Shown: piece by piece, positions 58,018 to 64,000 of the stretch | How positions within the stretch are numbered: position 1 is the first letter of the stretch | Layout of the letters: each line of letters begins with the position of its first letter | DNA from: Hymenoscyphus infarciens | Taxonomy: Eukaryota; Ascomycota; Leotiomycetes; Helotiales; Helotiaceae | Assembly: GCA_001414345.1 (NCBI GenBank) | Contig: LLCB01000299.1 | Location: 1 to 64,000, forward strand | Length of the DNA stretch: 64,000 nucleotides | Direction of reading: 5' to 3' | Translations under genes and position numbers: made by a program | The notes under the pieces: model-generated | The model's database searches: none | What the model was told of the DNA's origin: nothing | The model's input: the letters and a program-made list of their open reading frames with translations, nothing else

Positions 58018-60719
58018 CTCTCTTTACCTAAGAAGGCTTTTACTAATATTCTAATAATAATATATATATTTACTCTATATTAAATCTCCTAAATCTACTA
58101 TTCTCCTCTATAAAGCTAAACCTCTTTATATTAAGTAATAGAGTCTAACGTTCTTCTATTAACTATATTAAGTCTTTTAAAAGTAACCTATTAACCTAAG
58201 AACTATTATACTCTACTTTAGAGTTAATAGAGCTTATCTCTCTCTCTACTTCTATTAATATTATATCTTAATCTAGTTTAAGAACTTAACCTACTAAAAT
58301 ATATATACTAGCTATTACTATACTACTACTACCTCCTTCTACTAAGGATACTACTAGTCTCTTATAATATAAGATCTCTAAATTACCTTTATCTAACTCT
58401 ATCTTATAATAAATCTTTAAAGTAATAACCTTATTAATAAGTAAAGTTTATAAACTTAAAGTAAATACTTTAAATATAGCTAGTAGTTCTTATTAATATA
58501 TCTCTACTTAATTATAAATATTTAAAATAACTCGTTTCTCTTCTATAGCTCTATTATTAAAGAAGACTAGTTAAATAGCTAATTCTTATCTATTTATTAT
58601 AAAAGATAAATTCATCTATATAACCTAGGAAACTAAGATTATAGTAAAGTTATCTATTAATACTAACTATTTTAAGTCTAAAGAAGTAAGAATAAACTTA
58701 ATCTACTACTATACTTCTAAAAGAGCTTAAAACTATATTTATCTAAGATATAAGTTTAATACTATAGATCGGTTTAAGAGCTATAAAGAGATATTAACTT
58801 ACTTTTAAAATATTACTATTAGCTCTTATATATACTAAGAAGCTTATATTAAGTATTAAGACCTTATTATATTAAAAGAAGAGACTTTTTATAACTTCTA
58901 TACTAAGTTTTAATAAATTATAGATAAAGCTAAAGTTATATAATAAGACTTAGTAGAAGACTTATAAAGTAAATTAACCTCTATACTATACTAATCTCTT
59001 ATTATTACTAAGTTCTAAGCTAAAAGAGATATAAACTCTTTTTATAATCTTATAAGTCATATTAAGGCGTAGAAGTAGATATACGCTACTTAAAGAGTAT
59101 AAGTAGTTTACCTTACTTATATCTTAAACTAGTATATATCTACTTCTACGCCTACTATCTCTTTATCCTCTATAGCCTCTTTTATTCCTCTTAGACACTC
59201 TAACACCTTTACTATAAATAACTACTTAATCTTAAGACTATTAGATAAGTACTTTAACTATAGTAAGCCTAGTTACTATATTAAGAATCACCTAAAACTA
59301 AGAATATATAAAGTTAACCTTAAAGAGCTTAAAGAAGAAGATACTAGCTTAAGATTAAGAAATAAAGAAGCTTAAGAGAAGACTTCTCTTTAAGTAAATA
59401 TAAGATTAATCTCTTAAAGATTAATTTATAGTTATTAATTAATAGAAAATGTAATAGCCTATTACCTAGGCTATTCTAGATAGCTAGGAGTACCTGTTAT
59501 ATATAAGGTTTCAGCTGCTATTATCTTATATTATCTATTTTAGAAGAGTTACGTAGGTTTAGGCTTTTATATTAGCCGACGTATAACGTTAGTCGGTTTT
59601 AGACCTTTTTATCTAAACCTCTTATATATAGTAGCCTACTCTCCTAGAGTTAGAAAAGGCTAGTTTATTCTTTTCTTCTATATTAGTACCTAGTATTTAT
59701 ATACGTTATCCTGTCTTAAACACACTCTTATATACCTCTTCTCTAGTAGTATATATTTCGTACTATTATAGAAAAGCATTTACTTTATCTAATATAATAA
59801 CTATTAATAGATTTAGTATATAAACTACTACTCTTAGTAACCTTAGAATAAATACCTTTTCTTTTATAAATATATAACTCTGTTATAATCTTATAAAGTT
59901 ATATAATTTAAAGACTAAAAGACTCTATACCTTTTTATTAAAATAAAGCTAATACTTATAATTAAGCTATAGAAATAAATAAATAACGCTAATAAGATAG
60001 AAGGCTTTTAAAGCCTAGAGATTATATTAGATTATCTTAAAATTAATACTATAATCTTAACTAGTTATATACTATCTATATATAGTAGAGAAGGTTATAA
60101 GTCCTTAATATAAGTATAATACTAGGTTATAAAGAGAGAGCTTAAAAGTATTATAAAAAAGGTACTCGTTTTAGTATATTATTAGAAACTCTTTATCTTA
60201 AAGAAGTTAAACTCTATTATTAATATTTTAGCTATTTTAGCTATAGAAATATATTATTACTTACTCTAAAAGAATAGTAAGATATTTACTATAAGTATAT
60301 ACGAAATTAATACTATTATAGCTAATTAAGAGCTAGATATAGCCTCTAAAATCGCTATTCCTAATAAGTACTAAGACTTTAAGAAAGTATTTTCTAAGGC
60401 TATCTTAAACACTCTTTTATCTTACTAATACTATTACTATAAGCTTAATCTTAAAAGTCTAAATACTCTTAGATATTCCCCTCTATATAAGATATCTACT
60501 AAAGAGCTATTAGCTATAAAGGAATATATTTTAGAGAATCTCTATAAAGTGTTTATTAAGTATAGCTAGTCCTCTTTTACTACTTCTATTCTATTTATAA
60601 AGAAAGTAGATAAAAGGCTACGTTTTTATATTAACTTTTAAAAACTTAATAATCTTACTTAAAAGAACTACTATCTATTATCTTTAATTAATAAAACGCT
60701 TATATATATTAGTTAAGCT

Positions 60720-60990
60720 TATATTTTTACTAAGCTAGATATCTAGTAAGCCTTTTATTATATATAAATAGATTTAGATACTAAGGAATTAACTACTTTT
60801 TATATATACTATAGAATCTATAAGTATAAGGTCTTATTATTTAGTTTAATAAATAGTCTATCTACTTACTAGTACTATATAAACAACGTTCTATTTAATT
60901 ACTTAGACGACTTCTACTTTACTTATTTAGATAATATCTTTATCTACTTATTAAACGTTCTTAAATATAAAGAATATATATAAAAAGTCT
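60720..60990 (+). pseudogene. Remnant gypsy reverse transcriptase
   Basis: Conserved gypsy RT motif order is visible on the plus strand, with LDN (from LDD) in the catalytic block at about 60925-60952. Several in-frame TAG and TAA codons rule out function. Confidence 0.8.
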
Positions 60991-63467
60991 TTTAACGTTT
61001 TAAGAATACTAGGTTATAAGTTAATATTAAGAAGTACGAGTTTAATATTAAGAAGATAAAATACCTTAGATTTATTATTAGTATTAATAATATTAAAGTA
61101 GACTTTAAAAAGGTCTTAGTAATATAAAAATAGTAAGCTTCTAAGATAGTAAAAAGCGTTTAAAGCTTCTTTAGTTTCTATAACTTCTATTAAAGGTTTA
61201 TTTAAAACTATAGTATAATTATAAAGCTATTAGTATATCTAATATAAGATAATATATCTTTTAACTTCAATAAGAAATACTAAGAGGTGTTTAAAGACTT
61301 AAAGATAGCACTTACCTTTATACTAATCCTCTACTACTACTCTCTTAACCTTTCTACTATAATTAAAATAGATACTTTAGATAAGATTATTACTAAAGTA
61401 TTATAATAATAATAAGCTAATAGAGAATAGTACCTTATAGCTTACTTTAGTAAGACTATATCTCTAGTTAAGTATAACTATAAAATATATAATAAAGAGC
61501 TACTTACTATTATATACTTACTTATAGAATAGAGACTAGAACTATAAAGTACTTATTCAAAGATCTATATTTATACTAATTATAAAGCACTTAAGTACTT
61601 TAGAACTACTAAGTAACTTATAACTTATTAAGTAAGGTAGGCTAAAGCTTTAGCTAAGTACTATTTTATTATTATGTTTTACTTAAGATATAAAAATAAG
61701 AAGATAGATACTTTAACTTATAAAGTAGATAAGATATATTTATAAAAGGAACTTAAAAAGTAGTACTAGACTTATATACTCTTAATAAAAGAATAAGTTA
61801 ATATAGAAGTACTTAAAGACTTAAGAGTTAAGATAAGCTCGATTATACTAGCTCTAGTTAATAAAGACTACTTATAAGAATTAATTATACTTTTAAAACG
61901 AATCTATTAAGTAAATAAGGATATAACAACACTTTAAGCTATATAAGTATAAGTTAAAACTAATACTAATTCCCTATATACTCTAGAAAAAGGCCTTTTA
62001 CTCTACTAAAACTACTTAGTAGTACTAGACGTAGATATACTAAAGATAGATCTAATTTATAAGGCTTATAATTAAATACTTTTAGCTTATCTAAAGAGAG
62101 ATAAGACCTATTAGATTCTATATTTAAGATATATCTAGTAAAATATAAAAGCTAATATTATAAGATATATATAAAACTATTATAAATATAAAAGAGTAGA
62201 CGTTTCTTAAGATAAAACACTTAGCTATCTATACCTACTCCTAGTACTACTACGTATAGAGTAATATATAGCTATAGATTTTAAGTCTTTTCTAATTAAT
62301 AAGCATAGTTATAATAATATATTTATAGTAATAGACTACTTATCTAAATAGTCTATTTTAATATCTTATTATAAGAATATTACTTTTAAGTAGATACTAA
62401 GGTTATATATTAAACACGTTCTATAATACTATAAGATTCTAGAAAGTATATTATTAGATAAAGGTCTCTACCTTATTATTATATTCTAGAGAGAGTTTAC
62501 TTAAATCCTAGGTATTTAGCTTTAACTTTCTATTATAAACTACGCTTAAACTAATTAGACCGAGATTATAAACTAATACCTCAATTAGTACTTATAGTCT
62601 TATATTAATTATTATTATACTAACTAGTCTAAGATACTTCTAATAATAGACTATATATAGTTAGTATTACCTTATAGTACTATTAGAATAGTACCTTTTA
62701 AGTTATAAAAGAGATATATACTAAAAACCTCGTTTAATTAGTAAATACTAGAACTAGCTAATATAAAAGAGCGACTATTATAAGAAGAAGCTATAGTAGT
62801 TATAAAGACTATCTAAGAGGTCTTAGACGTTAGCTAAGTAAATATATTAAAAGCTTAATAGAAGAAAGAATAAGACATAAATAAGTATAAATAAGACGTC
62901 GACTTTAGAGTAAGAGATATAGTTTTTATTATAATAAAGGACTAGGTAACTTAATAACTAAGCTAAAAGGTAGACTACTAGATAGCTAGCCTTTTTAAGA
63001 TTCTTAAGAAAGTAGGTTCTACTTTCTAATTATAACTACTAACTTCTATTAAAGTCTATTCTATCTTCGCTCTTAAAAAGTTATATAAAGCTGTAGATAA
63101 TCTCTTACTAAAATAGGTAGTTATATTACCTCTACTAATTATTATAAATAAAGAAGAGAAATAAGAGATTAAAGAAATACTAGCTAGTAAGAAGAGATAA
63201 TAATCTCTTTATTACTAAATTAAGTAGAAAGGCTATAATAAAGACCTTAATTAGTATCTAGCTTAATAACTAATCTATATATTATAACTAGTAGAAAATT
63301 TCTATTTAGAGAAGCTAGAGATAGCTAGTCTTTTAGTAACTCTCTTACTATAGAAAGTAGTATATAAAAATAGAAGAGAGGATTATAATAAGCTAGAAGT
63401 TAATACTTCTATATTAAAGAAGAATAAAGCTACTTAGTTATAAAAGGCTCGTTTAAAAGAGAGATAG

Positions 63468-63641
63468 TATAATAGTCCTAGTTATATACGTTACTTATAT
63501 AACTAGGTTATCTTAAAGCTTTTCTAAGGACTCGCTTAATATATATAAATAAAGCTAGAGCGCTTATACTCTCTGCTTTTCTCTTTAGTTTAGTTTTTCT
63601 TAATAAAAGGTACTATTCTATAAGTACTCTCTTTATATATT
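63468..63641 (+). repeat. 3' LTR of the plus-strand gypsy element
   Basis: 174 bp beginning TATAATAGTCCTAG. Alignment with the 5' copy holds through CTCTTTATATATT and then breaks off. Sequence from 63642 to the window end is AT-rich residue without recognisable features. Confidence 0.8.
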
Positions 63642-64000
63642 TATAGAGAGCTGTTATAGATATTATATAAAGTCTAATTTAAAAAGAGAGAATATCTTAT
63701 AAAGCTCTTTCTCTTTCTTAATACTATAAACTTAATCTAAAAGTAAAAAGTAAACTTTCTTTTTATACTAATTAATAGTAGTCTTTTTACTTCTATTATA
63801 ATAGTACTCTTCTTTTTTATACTAATTTATAGTAGATTAATTAAATATTCTTTAGTCTTATTTATTTAAAACTTTAAAATAGACTTCTAGTATAATAAAT
63901 TACTTATTTATTACTCTTCTACTAGTAGTATTTAATTAGCTTTATACTTAATTTATAATTCTCTTCTTCTTACTATCTATATAAGAGTTAATTAAAAGCG

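Larger units (their letters stand above)
57844..63641 (+). mobile_element. Ty3/gypsy LTR retrotransposon, plus strand, RIP-mutated
   Basis: A 5.8-kb element with near-identical 174-bp LTRs. The plus-strand interior carries gypsy RT relics: LDI--AFY, then ELTTFYIYY, YKYKVLLF, and YLDDFYFTYLDNIFIYL at about 60902-60952. RNase H and integrase-like sequence follow towards 63300. TAA and TAG codons replace many glutamines. I could not find a convincing target-site duplication, so the outer limits could be off by several bases. Confidence 0.8.
41480..64000. repeat. Right AT-rich, RIP-mutated retrotransposon block
   Basis: About 22.5 kb nearly lacking CpA and TpG. It is built mainly of three LTR retrotransposons placed one after another (listed separately). 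The leftover pieces (41480-41594, 49384-49702, 57553-57843, 63642-64000) are the same kind of sequence without identifiable ends, probably older repeats into which the elements jumped. No intact gene is present. Confidence 0.9.

Noticed and set aside
63657..63663. GATAT after the third element's right LTR as a TSD matching GATAT before its left LTR
   Set aside because: It would require the right LTR to extend 17 bases beyond the point where the two LTRs stop matching.
1..64000. CRISPR array or bacterial-type operon
   Set aside because: Regular repeats are minisatellites or LTRs without spacers; spliced genes and fungal families show a eukaryotic genome.

Overview
The window looks like a chromosome segment of a filamentous ascomycete (Pezizomycotina; Leotiomycetes is my best guess from gene style, not proven). 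It has short 44-120 bp spliceosomal introns, fungal-only families (Zn2Cys6 regulator, CFEM protein, plant cell-wall enzymes), and a sharp split into two base-composition compartments. Two very AT-rich blocks (about 1-4580 and 41480-64000) are nearly free of CpA and TpG but keep CpG, CpT and CpC, which is the footprint of repeat-induced point mutation (RIP). They flank a balanced-composition gene island of about 37 kb.

Layout: 1-4580 is a RIP-degraded repeat block with two long decayed reading frames; it ends in telomere-like TTAGGG-type repeats (4586-4657). 4658-8698 is non-coding and carries a cluster of small TA-flanked MITEs. The island then encodes, in order: a 1132-aa Zn2Cys6 transcription factor (8699-12356, -) with a 4.8 kb upstream region holding another MITE; an Rrn10-like RNA polymerase I factor (-) divergent from a CSA/ERCC8/Rad28-type WD40 repair protein (+); an MFS DHA1 transporter (+); a Gfo/Idh/MocA oxidoreductase related to yeast YMR315W (+); a secreted DOMON-cytochrome b561 protein (+); a possible tiny spliced transcript unit near 28878-29263; a secreted PI-PLC-like phosphodiesterase (-); an HTH-HTH-HD phosphohydrolase fusion (+); a hydrophilic allergen/LEA-like protein (-); a GH28 xylogalacturonan hydrolase-like enzyme (-) divergent from a CE8 pectin methylesterase (+); and a GPI-type CFEM protein (-).

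The right block holds three LTR retrotransposons end to end, all RIP-mutated: a Ty1/copia element (41600-49378, TSD GTAAG), a Ty3/gypsy chromoviral element on the minus strand (49708-57547, TSD GTTTA) and a Ty3/gypsy element on the plus strand (57844-63641).

Functionally, the clearest linked unit is the divergent pectin-degrading pair (GH28 plus CE8), next to other secreted products (CFEM, PLC-like, DOMON-b561). All exon structures below were built by hand by requiring open frames, in-phase splice sites and family-consistent protein across junctions. Every multi-exon model sums to a multiple of three. Homology statements rest on remembered family motifs, not on database searches.
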